Positions 15,601 through 30,600 of a stretch of 64,000 bases of DNA are shown here, one piece after another (positions within the stretch are counted from its first letter, which is position 1; each line of letters starts with the position of its first letter). The notes under the pieces are model-generated. The model saw only the letters and a program-made list of their open reading frames with translations, ran no database searches and was not told where the DNA came from. The stretch is taken from NCBI GenBank assembly GCA_903813345.2, contig CAIIXF020000011.1, positions 24,110,166-24,174,165 on the forward strand, in the 5' to 3' direction. A program made the position numbers and the translations under genes. The stretch comes from Owenia fusiformis. Lineage: Eukaryota > Annelida > Polychaeta > Sabellida > Oweniidae.

Positions 15601-18600
15601 GTCTTATTGTCTAGGCCCTGTCCGAGAAGATCCAAGATTGCGTGTAGGCAGGTCTTGGGTGTTCCACTTATTCCTGAAAATATATAATAATGTTTTTAAT
15701 AATATGTTGTGCAATTACTGAGTCTGATTCATACTTACCAGGTAGTATTTATAGAAGTGTGCTGGTCATAATTTTAGTGGTTCATAGGTTGTTCTTGGAG
15801 CTAAAAAATGGTAGCAACTGCCCCAGTTGAAAAGCCCAGTAAGGGCCTTGCCTTCTGTAATCTTATATCACCCTATTTGTTCCACTGAACTTAGATTTGA
15901 TTTTGTGAATTACATTAATGTTCTGAGTTCACTGATACTATGAATGGTCTTGTAAAACATCGAATTTACCTTATTTGTGTTCATTGGAACAATATACCAC
16001 TTTCCAAAGCAGATTATTTATTTCATGACACATGAGTTTCTCCTTTTATTTACTAAAACAAATTGCTTTCATTTGTCATATTTATTTAATCAAACAATAC
16101 ACTAATCAGTAACAGCACTCACAATATTACAGATGTTTGAATGAAAACTAAGACACTTAATACCTCCAGCCACACTTCCGTTTATATTCATGACCTAACA
16201 ATGTCTCAACTCAGAGGAGGAGATTTCCCAAAGTTCAAATCAGTCATATATTAAAAAAAAAATGTTCTTTACTTTTGCAAAGAATAGCTTCAGTCCTTAT
16301 CATAATGTACTTGCAATCATCTTTGATTAAATAACACTTTAAGTTTAGGAGATACGTGTTACAGGAGTACCACTGCCTCTCCAGGAATTGGTCCATTTAC
16401 GATATATCACTTGGTATAAGTTTGTCGAATGCTATGAAGATGGATATACATCGAGGGTCTTAGCTTTTATCAGACTTATAATCATCTCTGTTCAGGTCAT
16501 AATCGTCTCAACAGTACCATGATCACTCCAGCAACTGGTCCATTTCCGTTATATAACTTGGTATACATTTGTATATAGCTATAAAGACGAATACAGTCTC
16601 ACTGAGGGCCTCCGATTTTACCAAACTTATAATAATCTTTGTTTAGGTCAATCTTCATACAACCCTGTCATTATTGTCACTCACGGCATTGGTCCATTTA
16701 CCATATATCGCTGGGGATAAATTTGTCTTGTGCTATAAGGCTTTTATCACATTTACACAATCATCTTTGTTCAAGTCAATGTTGACACTACAGTGTCATT
16801 GTCTCTCACAGCAGTGGTCCATTTACCACATACCACTTGGTATAATCTTGTCTTTTTCATTGCCAGTTTGTACTGTTTGTTTGTCAGAGCATACACATAA
16901 GGGTTTATGGCAGAGTTAGCTAGAGCTATAAGGATGAATACAGTTTCATTGAGAGCTTCAGTGTTAGGTGGAGTTGGATAGAAATCCACAGTGAAACCTT
17001 TGAAATGAACCACAACTGCAACAGACAGTGGTAGCCAGGTGATGAAAAATAACCCAACTACAATAATGAGTGTTTTTACAGCTTTTGCTTCCGCTAGTTG
17101 TTTAGGTGACAACTCAATAGTTTTTCCTCTTGGAGTTCCTGAATTTCCTTCTTGGGGGTTCATGATTTGCTGCGGGACTACTGTATTGTTGGTGTATATT
17201 GAGGCAATCTGACTTTTCACAATCTTCCATATTTTCGCATACACAACAGCCAAAATAATCATCCCTGGCCAAATGTGACCAATCAATATGAATCCAAAGT
17301 AACTTCCGCGTAAATCACGAAACATGTTACAATCAGTTACATTCTGATATGCATCGATGTGCTTCACATTCCACGCAAACCTTGGCACCATACCAATAGT
17401 ATAGGCATAAAAATTAGCAATAAACAAACATATATTAAGTTTCTTTAAAGTGATGAGTTCTCCATAACGAAGTGGACGAGTTATGGCAATAAAGCGCTCA
17501 ATCGTCACTATGACTAAGATGAATACAGATGCAAGCACTTGATGTATGGTGAACGCATAGACAATGCCATCACAGAAATAAGGACTCCAAGATCCAAAAT
17601 TTAATACACTTAAAGGAAAGCACACTGGAAATGATGCAACTATGTCTACAAATGCCAATGCTATGATTCCACGGTTTGATATTGTCTTTAAGTTTTTGTC
17701 CTTTAGTCCTAAGATTATTACACACAGATTTCCAATAAAGCCTACAATTCCTATGATAAAGGCTGCAATGACTAAAGGTAAACCCTTAAAATGTATCATC
17801 TTGAACAGACTGTGTGCCTTAACTAATTATTTAAGATTTAAAAGAAGAACAATTATTTTTGTTACTATATCCTGTTGGTTATGACGCATTATCCATATAA
17901 TTTGAATCAACCATAGTGTTGCAGCAACCTACTGTATTTTTCAATTTCCTGATTGCTTTGTACAGCCTCCTTAAAATTCATGTATGTTATTAGTAACTTG
18001 TTCCTCATTAGTAACTTTATGAACACTCTATTATTTAATTATCTTTGATTTTACTTTTTCAGCTATGATACACCAACATTTCCAGGTCCTGTGAAAATAA
18101 ATACACTCCCAAGTTCTAATTAGCAACACTGAAACATGAAAGTAAAAAGCTCCTTTCATTCTGAAGAACATTAATGCAAACTTGAAATCAGATCTTGGAT
18201 TATAAATAATAAATGTGGCATAATGCAAAGGCATAATGCCATAATATTAATTGCCGCACTAATGGTGCTTTCTGTAAAGACTTTGAATTGTACTTGCAAA
18301 AGCTGCATACAGTGAATATGTTTAACATTACTTAACAATCAATGTTTTTTGAACACTTCCGTTCTTATTATGCATAAGTGACAGTAAAACCATCAACCAA
18401 ACACACATCATTATTAGAAGTTGACAGTTTCCTGAGATGATTTCTCTTTATTCTGTTTCCAAAATGATCTGACAGTTCATATACAACTTTTTCGTGATTT
18501 TGTTTGAATGATTGGCAAGTTTTTGAAATATTGCATAAAAATGATTGTAGGTTTATATAGCTATTAGTAATGATTATACTGTAATGATGATAAACATACA

Positions 18601-21600
18601 CTACAGGGGGGAATATGAGAAACATAAATTACTTGATGACTTCTAAAGGAGCAATGTGTACTGCAGATAATGATGATGAAAAGCATTCATCTTATTATTG
18701 TTACATCATAATAAATCAATGTGTTTTTCATTTATTAAAGTTTTTTCTTTTATCCTAATTCATTCTAATTATCTTAATGAAGACTGATTTCAGAATACAA
18801 TTACATGTATCATATCTGTATTATATGGCTCAACATTTTTCGTATCAATCTGTATTATATGGCTCAACAGTTTTTCATTTTTCTAAGACCCGATGCAATT
18901 AAGCGCTGACATGTCATTAAGCAATGTTTTAGAATGACTAAGTGCAATCCATTAAGAGCAATTGTATCATACAGTATTAAAACATGAACCATTAGATGAA
19001 GACCAACAAGTTGAACAAAGATATGTACACACGTACATTAAGATTGTTTTGGGAGAAAAAGTAGATATCAAAAGCTGGACGCAGCAAAGCTTCACAAACA
19101 CTGTACTTCATAGTAACTTATGGGACATCACCATAACAACATCGTCAAGTTAATTTATTTGTGAAAAATCAGGAATCGGAACATCGAAGAGTATAATTTA
19201 GAAGGCTTGTTGGTAAATAAGAACTTGAAGAACAAAGACCAATTTGAGGAAATAATAAATGAACAAACCTCAGAAAAAGAAACAATAGGTAAAACTTATT
19301 TTGACTGAGGTATGAAAATAATATGTCAATCGCGACCCTGATCTGGGGGGTATTAATGGGTCTAGGAGGAGTGTCTTCCCTGTTTGGATTTCTAGGAAAT
19401 GTAACAGTCATCTACCTCATCAAGAAGAAAAAGAACCTACAGACATTAACCAATCAGGGTATCTTTATGTTGGCAATGACAGATATTACTGCATCTGTGC
19501 CAATATTTGTGCCATTTATGGTGGTCGATGTGGCAAAATACTCTGGGTACAACATACTGGTCTGTAATGTGATATATTGTTTTATGATAAATCAAGCGTT
19601 GGCATCAAATTTGTTACTGATGTTAGTAACAATCGAACGGTACATTGCTATTTCAAAACCATTGACATACCCAACATTGGTGACCAAGAAACGAATTGTA
19701 ATAGCTACATATGCGGTTTTATGTTACAGTGCCATTATCGCATTCTCTCCCTTTATGGGTTGGAATCATTATTCCCATAATAAGCTATTCTTAAACTTAA
19801 CCAGTGAGCGATGTAATGTTTTCAGAGATATGCGTGGCAGCCTAGCAGCTTCTTTCGTCATCGGCCATATTTGGCCAGGAATGATTCTTATGGGAATCTT
19901 ATACACCAAAATTTGGATAATTGTGAGGCGTCAAATCATGGCTATTCACAATAACATCATCATATCAGACAACCAATTAGAAATGAGAAACAACCAGCAT
20001 ATTTCAGGAACATCGAATGCAAAACGAAAAGCAGAACTGAAAGCAATTCGCTCGTTGATGATTGTTGTAGGTTTATTTATTATAACATGGTTTCCAATGA
20101 CGATTCTTTTAACCGTTCATTTTAAAGGATTCACGATAGATATGTTTGAGACACCAACAAATGTTGAAGGGATCCAATACTTCATTGTGTTGATTATAGC
20201 TCTGTCGAATTCTACAATGAATCCCTATGTGTATGCACTAACAAACAAGGCTTTTAAAGATGCTTTGAAAGAGATGAGGATTGTACAATTTATTACTGGA
20301 ACTTGTCAATGTAGAAAGACACATGTAACACCCATTGATAATGAACAAACAACCTGAAATGTTAAAAATACGACAATTCCTGAGATTCCAATGGGCATGA
20401 CCTAAAATGTTAATAAAAATATGACAATTCCTGAGATCCCAATGGACAGCAGGCCCGTAAGACACTTTTCTCCAAGGGGGGTGCGGTTTTTTGCTTAAGA
20501 GAATATAAAATTGTCATTTTTTTGCACGTAAATCAAATCGCGTAAGACAGAGGGGGGGGGGGGGGGGCAGTTACTCCCTGTATTGGTTTGGAATTAACAA
20601 ATGTATGCAACTTCCAAATGTTCCAATTGTTTTGTGGGGGGTGTGAGGAGTTGTCCGCTCCCCCTAGAAAATTTTATAGTTTTGAGATGCTATTTTGGTG
20701 CTTTCTGGGCACTTTCAAAGTGTAAGTATCTAAGTAGTACGCCACCACCACGGGAATAAGAGTTGAGTGAATAAAAAAAACTGAGCATTCGGGGGGTCTG
20801 GGGGTTCTCCCCCTGGAAAATTTTGAAATTTGGTTGTATTTGGAGCGAATTTGCAACCATCTGGTACGCCTGTGCGTTATGAGTCAATAAGAAAAATGTG
20901 ATTTTTTTCAAATTATTTTGGGGGTGTCAAAGAGGATGAGAGGGTGAAGTAGGGTGGGATGCCAGTAGGGCATGTAGGGGAGCAAGGGGTTGTCCCCCAG
21001 AAACAAATTTTGGGGTTGTCAAAGGGGGGGGGGGGAGGGGTGCCAGAGGGGGAGGGGTGCCAGAGGGGGAGGGGTGCCAGAGGGGGAGGTGGGGCTGGGG
21101 TGCCAGAGGGGGAGCAATGTTTGTCCCCCATATCAAAATTTACAATATCAAGGTGCTATTCGATGAAGTTTGGGCACTTAAAAAGTGTCTGTGCCTAAAA
21201 GTGCCTATTTCCCAAGAAAATTTTACAATTTTAAGATGCTATTTGGTGCTTTCTGGGCACTTTCAAAGGGTATGAGTCAATAAAAAAATTTGAAAAATCT
21301 CAATTTTTTTGGGGGGAGGGGGGGGGGGTTTTAAGGGAGGGGGGCTGCCAGAGGGGGAGGTGGAGTGGGGATGCCAGAGGGCGAGTAAGTGTTAGTCTTC
21401 CAGAATCATTAACTTTATCAAGGAGCTATTTGAAGATGTCTGGGCAATTTAAAAGTGTCTGAGACAATACATAAAAGAAATTCAGAACTTTTCCATTGTT
21501 TAGTTTGGGGTGTGAGAGGTGAACCACTCCCCCTAGAAAATTTTACAATTTTACGACGCTATTTGGTGCTTTCTGGGCACTTTCAAAGTGTATGTGTCAA

Positions 21601-24600
21601 TTAAAGAATTTGAGAAAATCACAATTTTTTTTTGGGGTGGGGATCAAGGGGGGGGGGGGGCGCAAGAGGGGGGGGGGGTTATGCAACAGCAAGATGCAAG
21701 AGGGGGAGTAAGTCTCCCAGAAACACTAACTATATCAAGGAGCTATTTGATGATATCTGGGCACTTTAAAAGTGTCTGAGACAAAACTCTAAAATAAATT
21801 TAGAACTTTTCCATTGTTTTATGGGGGGTGTGAGGGGTGGCCAATACCCCTAGAAAATTTTACAATTTTAAGATGCTATTTGGTGCTTTCTGGGTACTTT
21901 CAAAGTGTATGAGTCAATTTATTTTGGGGGGTGACAAAGGGGGGTGCGGTCGCACCCATCGCACCCCCCCATCTGACGGCCCTGGGACATGACCTAAAAT
22001 GTTAAAAATATGACAATTCCTGAGATCCCAATGGACATAGATATACAACATTTACGAGATATTCTAAGAAAAAAGTGAAACTGCCATGTGGAACATATCT
22101 GTAAGTGGACCACCTCAGCCTTGAAAGTAGAACAGTTTTTAAGACAAATGGACTTCATGTTAATTGGTTCAATACGTGGTATGTCTACACTGGAACACGA
22201 CTTAACCTGTGAAGGTGCAACGGTCAATTCTAAAATCATAATAATGAAACTTGCAGTGAATCTAAATTGTCAGTAGTAATCAACAGGAAAGTAACAATTA
22301 GAGTAAAAATAAGGATTTAAAATGAATGAATCAAATTGGAACAACCACAGTGATCTCCTAATGTATGTCCATGTTCAAATTAGGAGATTTCCACATTTCA
22401 AGTTTATATTAATATGTGAGTAAATGAGAGATTACAAATCTGGGACAAAGAAAAAGTATTCACATTGAGAAGTGTCTACAATCCTACCTTTGTAGCATGC
22501 ATAGAAGCGAATATATCATCATTGTTACCTACTATTATGAAAATTCAGTGAAGTATTAATGGAACACAATATACTGCAGTAGTTTTCTTTACATTATGTT
22601 ATAGGTATAGAATTTCTTTACAAAATAGGCAGAGAGGAAACTTACAACTTGAAAGTTGTAATATTACATTGGACATTTCCTAAATCACCTAGGTAACAAG
22701 GGAGAAAGAACACATAGTAGTACAAAACACATTCAGAACAGAGACATCTGAGAGCACAGTCAGTCAAAACAAGTAACCTTGAGGGAAATGGCTCAACAAA
22801 CACAGGTAGGCAATTATATGTAGGGTCAAGATTGCAGTAAAAAATCCCATTGACGACCATTATAACGTTTCATTTCATAATATATTCATGGGCACAGATC
22901 TAGCTCAGCGAAACAGTGCCCAGTGTTCATTGGAGTCTTGTCTAGCTTGCCGTTACAAAATAAGCATACGGTGACCACACCGTTTTTGAGATAACTGAAT
23001 CTGGAGAGAGCTACCACCGTAAAGCTACCTGTTTCAGAAAATTATTCTGCTCTACATAGTCTCAAAAATCACTCCGCCATCTATAAAAATTCTGTTTCTA
23101 ACCAAACTTGTCAATGTTTCCTGATAGATTAGAACTTACCCTATCGAGAATAAACCTTGATTCATTTATCAAACACTAGATGGCGCTGCGACGGGACAGA
23201 AAAGGAGAAAAAGCTTTTTTTATAAAGAAAACCAAATAACCAACGGTAACCGCTAGTATCCCTACTCCAGACTATATTCGTAAAACAAGCTATATGAAAA
23301 TTAAGAGACATACAGTAAAACCTGTATTAGTGAACACCTCTCCTAGTGAACACATGTCTCTGATGGATATCCTTCATCCGCACATACTACTCTACTGACT
23401 TCTGTATAAATAACCTTCTCTGAGTGAACATCTACCAATACTGAATGTTTTTTCTCGGCAATGAAATGTTCAATAATCAATATGCATAGGTTTAGCTGTA
23501 ATTTGTGAAAACTGATTATTACTCTGAAATATTGTGAGAGTAGATACAACAGACAGAAATTGCTGAAAACTAATAATATAAAACTAATTAGAATTTCCTA
23601 CAATGGTTCAGCATTATAAAAGAAAAGGATTCAATCAAAATGAGAAAACTTCTAAGTAGTAAAGAAACATTGCTAGAAAGAGATACTAACGCATCTGGTC
23701 ATAAGATAGCAACCACCATCATTCCAGTAAATGTGAAGAAATATGTTTCTAAAATTTTGAATTCTTATTTCAAATAGTCATTTCTACATTTTTTGAAATG
23801 CATTCTACTTACTATCTATGTTTAGCTTCACATTATTATGTTCCTAGATAAGAGAGTTGCCCTTGATCTGGATGAGGAAGTTCCTTACACCCTTAGTACT
23901 CTTAGATATTGATAAAGATGGAGTTATGGGATATGAGGATCATATGCAAATGGCAGAATCCATAATAAAAGCAGGTACATCCACTTTGATATAGCATTAA
24001 CTTAGGAACATCCACTATGATATAGCATTAACTTAGGTACATCCACTTTGATATAGCATTAACATTAGTAGGTAAGTAAAGAGTGCCAAAGGGAAAAGAC
24101 CACTTAATACTGTAAAACACAGCCAGAAAAGATCTTAAAAGTATCCTCTATCATGTGTGTGAATTAGGAAAAAATCCAATGAGATGTTTTGCTGAAATGG
24201 CGATGATAAGATTTTCCGAAAAACCTTCAAAATGGCTGCCAGAAAACAAGATGTCCGCCCAAAAGTTAATCAGCCTTAGAAGTTGATATCCTCTATCATG
24301 TGTGTGAATATGAAAAAATTCCGATGAGCAGTTTTCCTGAAATGGCGATGACAAGATTTTCCGAAAAAACCTTCAAAATGGCCACCAAAAACAAGATGGC
24401 CACCCAAAAGTTGATCAGCTCTAGAACTAGATATCCTTTATCATGTGTGCAATTTGGAGAAAATCTGATGAGTGCTTTTCCTAAAACGGCGATGACAAGA
24501 TTTTCCGAAAAACCTTCAAAATAGGTGCCAGAAAACAAAATGGCCATCCAAAAGTTGATCAGCTCTAGAACTTGATATCCTCTGTCATGTGTGTGAATTT

Positions 24601-27600
24601 GGAGGAAATCAGAAGAACGGTTTTCCTGAAATGGTGATGACGAGATTTTCCAAAAAACCTTCAAAATGGGTGCAAGAAAACAAGATGGCTGCCGGCCCAA
24701 AAGTTTAACAGAACAACGGCAACGCCAAAGCGTAGCGAATCCCATAGAACAGCCATGGATGGCATTTTTACAAACAAAGCATATAGCAAAAATGGTAGGC
24801 ATTTTTCAAAATGGCCGCCTTCTACCAAAAGTGTCATTAGACCATTTGCCATACTTATAGTATTCACATACCAAATATGAACAAAATCGCTCCACTACTT
24901 TTCGAGTTATAGTAAAATACATTAAAATGGCAGCCATTTTGAAAAATGGCCGCCTTCTACCAAAAGTGTCATTAGACAGTGTGCCATGCTTACAGTATTC
25001 ACATACCAAATATGAACAAAATCGCTTCACTACTTTTCGAATTATTATAAAATACATTAAAATGGCATCCATTTTTCAAAATTTTTTTCAAAATGGCCAC
25101 CTTCTACTAAAAGTGTCATAGGATAGTGTGTCATGCTTTTAGTATTCACATACCAAATATGAACAAAATCGCTCCACTACTTTTTGAGTTAGTAAAATAC
25201 GTTAAAATGGTGGCCATCTTGAAAAATGGCCGCCTTCTACCAAAAGTGTCATTAGACAGTGTGCCATCCTTATAGTATTCACATACCAAATATGAACAAA
25301 ATAGCTTCACTTCTTTTCGAGTTATAGTAAAGTAGGTTAAAATGGTAGCCATTTTTTAAAATGGCCACCTTCTACCAAAAGTGTCTTTAGACAGTGTGCA
25401 ATGTTTATAGTATTCACATACCAAATATGAACAAAATCGCTCCACTACTTTTCGAGTTACAGCAAAAATCGTAACACAACGAGTAAAGGCCGCCATTTTT
25501 CAAGATGGCTGCCATGTGCTTCTTTAATATCTACATTTCTAGCTTTATTAATGTCCTATATAATTTTTTTACATCTAAAACATATTGCTATTACAGTTTT
25601 ACATATTGCACCTTAATTACTGTAAATTCGGCACTAAAATGGCCGCCATTTTGAAATGAGCGGCCATTTTAAAAATCAGCTTTCGAGCAGAACTTCTGCG
25701 CCTATAGGGTATATGTGTGCAAAATATGAACAAAATCGGGCCAACGGTATTTGAGTTATTGCCCTGACGGACGGACAGACGGACGGAGGTGTTCCCTATA
25801 TCCCTCCGAACTTCGTTCGATGGGATAATCAGCTTTACAACTTGATATCTTCTATCATGTGTGTGAATTTGGAGAAAATCCGAAGAATGGTTTTCCTGAA
25901 ATGGCGATGACAATATTTTCCAAAAACCTTCAAAATGGCAGCCAGAAAACAAGATGGCCACCCAAAAGTTAATCAGCTCTAGAACTTGATATCCTCTACA
26001 ATATGTGCAAATTTGGAGAAAATCTGATGAGAGATTCTCCTGAAATGGTGATGACAAAAAAGTGGGACGATCACAATAACAATCATGACGACTATATCCC
26101 CACCAATGGTGTGATAAAAACAACCCGATCACCAAATGCCGTAACAAAAAAAGGAGACCAAAACAGTACGTCACCACATTTTGGTGGTGACATAACAAAC
26201 GATAAATATTCTTAAACTATGATATAATGTACAAAGAAACAATGTCTACTATTATTGCAGTTATATTCCTCAGGGTTTAATTGGTTAGACATGCATCACA
26301 TGACATAAAAAATCCTGTGATATTTCCCCATGATGCATTTCTTTGGAAATAATAATATTCCCTTTCCTTGTTATAGAATAAGAGACATAAAAGTAGATAA
26401 AAAAAAGATGCAAAACTGCCATCAACAATGTAATCGAGAACTTTGATTGTTAGGTAACCTGACAGGGGAGGCAAGAGATGGCATATACAAAATCTATAAG
26501 CATTATTGTGAATCAGGAACTTCACAAGATATTGCCAATTCTTCTTCATTGGCAAATCAACTTTTAACAATTTGGAAGGAGAGAGATAATCCCGAAACAG
26601 TAGGAAAGCTGTTTGAAATGTTCTCAAGAAGTTGTGAGGTATAGTACTTTAATATTGTGTTGTCTTAAGTGCTGATTAAAGAATTTCGAAATTTGATATC
26701 ATATCTTATAAGATCCCGCATTCAGTATAACATCCCCTATACAACATTTTAAATGTTCACCCAATGTTTTGTCATGTTTCTGTAATACATTACTTTTATA
26801 CATACAATCATTAGAGAGATTTCGCACATACGTAAAATACAACTTATAACGTATACTTATACTTATAAGAAAACGTACAAGGTGTTTCATAATGTGGGCT
26901 TTTCATCAGGAAAGATCTTCTCGGACTGTTATAAATAAAGGTCAAAGGGATGCCATTTGTACTTTCTTGAATTGTAGAATGTTTAGTTGATCCAAATGTG
27001 TTTGTCTAGAATAAAATAGGCTCATATATAGTACATACATATAGACCCATCTCTTCTCAAATTGACTTTTTGGAGATGCTCGCTATGTCATTTGTTGAGC
27101 TACTGAATGGGTCGTTTCCAGGAATTGCTAGAATCTACTGGTTTGATTGGTGTTTCAAATTGATGGTTTAAGTATTTGATTGGATACTGTTCCTACTCAG
27201 CCAATTAATTTAAAAAAATGCTTGCGGTCAATTGTTCCACACACATGTAGGTAAAGCTTTATATGGAGATCCAACTGTATACGTTTATCATCTACGTGTA
27301 TATACAATTTTGTAAGTTTATTGAACTTATACTGATCATGAAAACTTTGGAATAATCAACTTGTTTATGTAATGACTCACTTTAAAGGATCATGACTCAC
27401 TTTAAAGGATCGTGTTTATAATACACTACAACTACTAAGACACGGAAGCAAGTATTTAATTATAATGTGCATAATCTACATGTGCAGGTGACAGTGCATT
27501 CACAGTCTCTGGTTGATGGAGCTTTTCTATATCGGGAATAGTTATGTTTCATTAAGTACAATTTAAAATTGATTTTAGTAAATATAATAGTTTGACATGA

Positions 27601-30600
27601 CCCTTTAAACTATACGTATACGTATAAGTTGTACTTTCACTTATGTGCGAAATCTCTCTATTGTTTAAGATATCATACTTAAGTTTGAATTATAAAACGT
27701 AGTCATCCTTTGGTATAATATGATATCCTATAATGATACTTAAGGCTATATTCGTGAATGCAACTATCGCCTACCATCTTGATTGCGATTTGATGGTAAA
27801 CTCGTTTTAATATGAATAGTACCTGCCATGCATCCCGGTAGCTGCAAGGTATTGCATCAAACCCAAACACTGACCTAAATAATGGGTTAATCTGCCAATT
27901 TAGCAGCAAGTAACTATGACCTATGATCTGTTCACTAATTCAACAGACAGCTTTATCACGCCCGGTGATTGTACAAAATGGATGGAGGGGGGGGGATTAG
28001 GCGATTTCTGAAAGAAAACTCAAACAACTCTTGCAGAAATCGGCTTATCCCCCCTCCATCCATTTTGTACGATCACCAGGCGTGTTTATTATCTTTGCAA
28101 AATCATGCAATCACTGTTCGTTGACTAACAGGTTGGTTGTTAAATCAACTTTGAAATGATGAATTAATCTATGTAAATTAATTGGTTAATCTGGTATCCA
28201 GCAGCTGGTAGTTGCATTAGCGAATACAAGCTAAGATACAATGCAGATTCCCAGTAAAGTACAGGGTGGTCAAAAAATGGCAATCCTAATTTTTCCTCAT
28301 ATCCTTGTCATTTTTAGAAATTTTGCCTTGATATTTGGCACACATGTATTTCATTTCATACTAGACTATGTTATTTCATGATAATGTGGTCATTGAAGTG
28401 GTCCCAAAGCCATTATTGTGCATCATTGGGTGTATGGGGTATGGTTCTGTCTCGTTGGAACCACTGTTGCTGCCCATCAACCCCCTTGGGTTCACCTAAA
28501 GTCGCCAAGAACTCCATGGGAATCACAAAATAGAGTTTGATGTTGACAGTTATTGCATATCCGTTGGTATCATCAAAGGTAAAGGACTCTATCTTCCGAG
28601 AACACACTAAACTGTGCATCTGTCTGTGTGGAGGTCTGTAAGTTTGAAATTGAGTTCATTTGAATAACATACCTGCTCAAACAGCCCGAAAGTAGCCATC
28701 TGGGGCATGTTGCTTAAAATGCAGTAATATTGTGACTATCAGTCCGATGGTCATAAAATATGGTAGGTTGGTAGGAAATTGAATGATGTGCAAATGTGTG
28801 AAATATCAGGGAGTTATTCCTTAGAATGACAAAGATATTAGGAAAAACTAGGGTTGCCATTTTTTTGACCACCCTGTATATGGGTGAATAGACAAAATAG
28901 AATTGTTGAAGTCTGATGTATGTTTTGAAGTTAGTGTCAGTCATAGATTTAAACATTTATGTATGAAACTTAGCAGTCCAGTATGTTTCTATGGTGTTCC
29001 TACAATCAACTTGATTCCTTCACTGCAACAAACACCTTCTTTTAAATGTTATGTTATAAATTGTAGGTATTATGTCTGGACTCTTCAGGTTTCATGACAT
29101 TTGACAACTACATGATATTTTGGAATGCATTGGGCATTGATAAAAGATTTGCGAGAATGCAGTTTGACTACATTGATACAAATGGCGATGGATTGATAAG
29201 CCGAGAGGAGTTTGCAAAGGCATTTATAGATTATATGTTGAACATAGATGAAAACACTTCCAACCGCTTCTTTGGACCACTCATCAACTATTAATACTTA
29301 GACTGCACTCAATTCTGTCAATTTCCCTGAATTTTAAATGAGAATGGATAGCACACTTGAGGTATAAATGCCAGCACCAGTCCTGTTACTTTTGGAACAC
29401 CCTGTATGTATGAAAGTAAAAGTGACAAAATGACACAATATACAAATGAATATGAATCTAACAGTAGGAATATTTTGTTTATAGTTTTTATATAGTGTAA
29501 TTTTCCTGACCTGAGTGTACAGTGCATTTCCTATGAAGATTTCTTTGTCTTTGGAATGTCTCAAGGACATATCAAACTTTCTTAATTTGGTTCTATTTGG
29601 TCTAACAGTTCTACTACAAACACTATGTACAAAAATAGATTTGAATTCATACTGTCTGACCTACTTTCTTGAAACCTCGACATATTTCTTAAGTGCATTT
29701 TGAATGGTTTTTGTATATGGCATCTTGGTTGTTTGATCACTTTCTCAATTTTCAAATTCTAGGTGGGTTTAAAGCTATGTAAATGATACTGTCAGTTTTG
29801 AGGTTAATATTCAAATGCTGAATAAATACAGTAAAATGAAACCTATATAATATGACATCTTATGGAATTCTTTATTTAGGGTTAATTTTTAGTTACATTC
29901 TCATGGGTGTATTAAAACAGCTTTCAAAATATTTAACATAAAAAGTTCATAAAATTGCAAATAAATATATCTTTGTTGCCCTCTAGCATAGACTATTGTA
30001 GGTGAAAATATGGTTGGATAAATGAGCTCATTTCTTAACCTATTGCAAGAATTTTTTCAGTAAATTCACAACCCCGGTTCACAACACAAGAATATACATG
30101 TACATGAATTTTTGTCAACATGATAAAAAGAATGCAATGCAATGACCTCTTCAACTGTGATTTTCTATTTCAAAGAGAGGAAAGAAATTTATATGACACT
30201 CAATGAATTGAATGTTTTGATGCATAAAAGTAAACTCAGCCACCGCTTCAATTAATTACATTATAAAGAGCTGAGAAATAACCATGGCTGATAGTGCTGA
30301 AATCCCTTCCGATGTACAGGTAAGAACTTCATATTAAAATCATTTTACCATATTATGACATCTATTGTTCAAGTTTTAGACTAAAATGATATTTTGATGC
30401 CTCCAGATAGCAACCTAACTTATAAATGATGCATTGTATATGATATGTATTGTATTGTTTTTTCATGCTCATTTTAAAATATAGTAAGTATATAGTTATA
30501 AAAATTTTCCTTTGAAATTATCAAAATGTTTTCCACTTTAGATCAGACAGCTGCCCCTGACTTGGATAAGAAAGTTTCTAACAGTTAATGCACACTTTGA

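Noticed and set aside
20913-21136. Proline-rich frames (GTPAPPPPLAPLPL)
   Set aside because: Read from GGGGTGCCAGAGG minisatellite; low complexity.
24296-24802. 168-residue minus-strand open frame
   Set aside because: It follows the 143-bp tandem array, repeats the same peptide and has no family signature; a by-product of in-frame repeats.
25617-26198. 193-residue minus-strand open frame
   Set aside because: Crosses the boundary between the composite element and the tandem array; frame is fortuitous.
26277-26627. 116-residue minus-strand frame
   Set aside because: Antisense to SCP exon 3, no signature.
29380-29404. Possible mariner end TTTTGGAACACCCTGTA in the SCP 3' UTR
   Set aside because: Only one terminus visible; no partner or transposase, so not called as an element.
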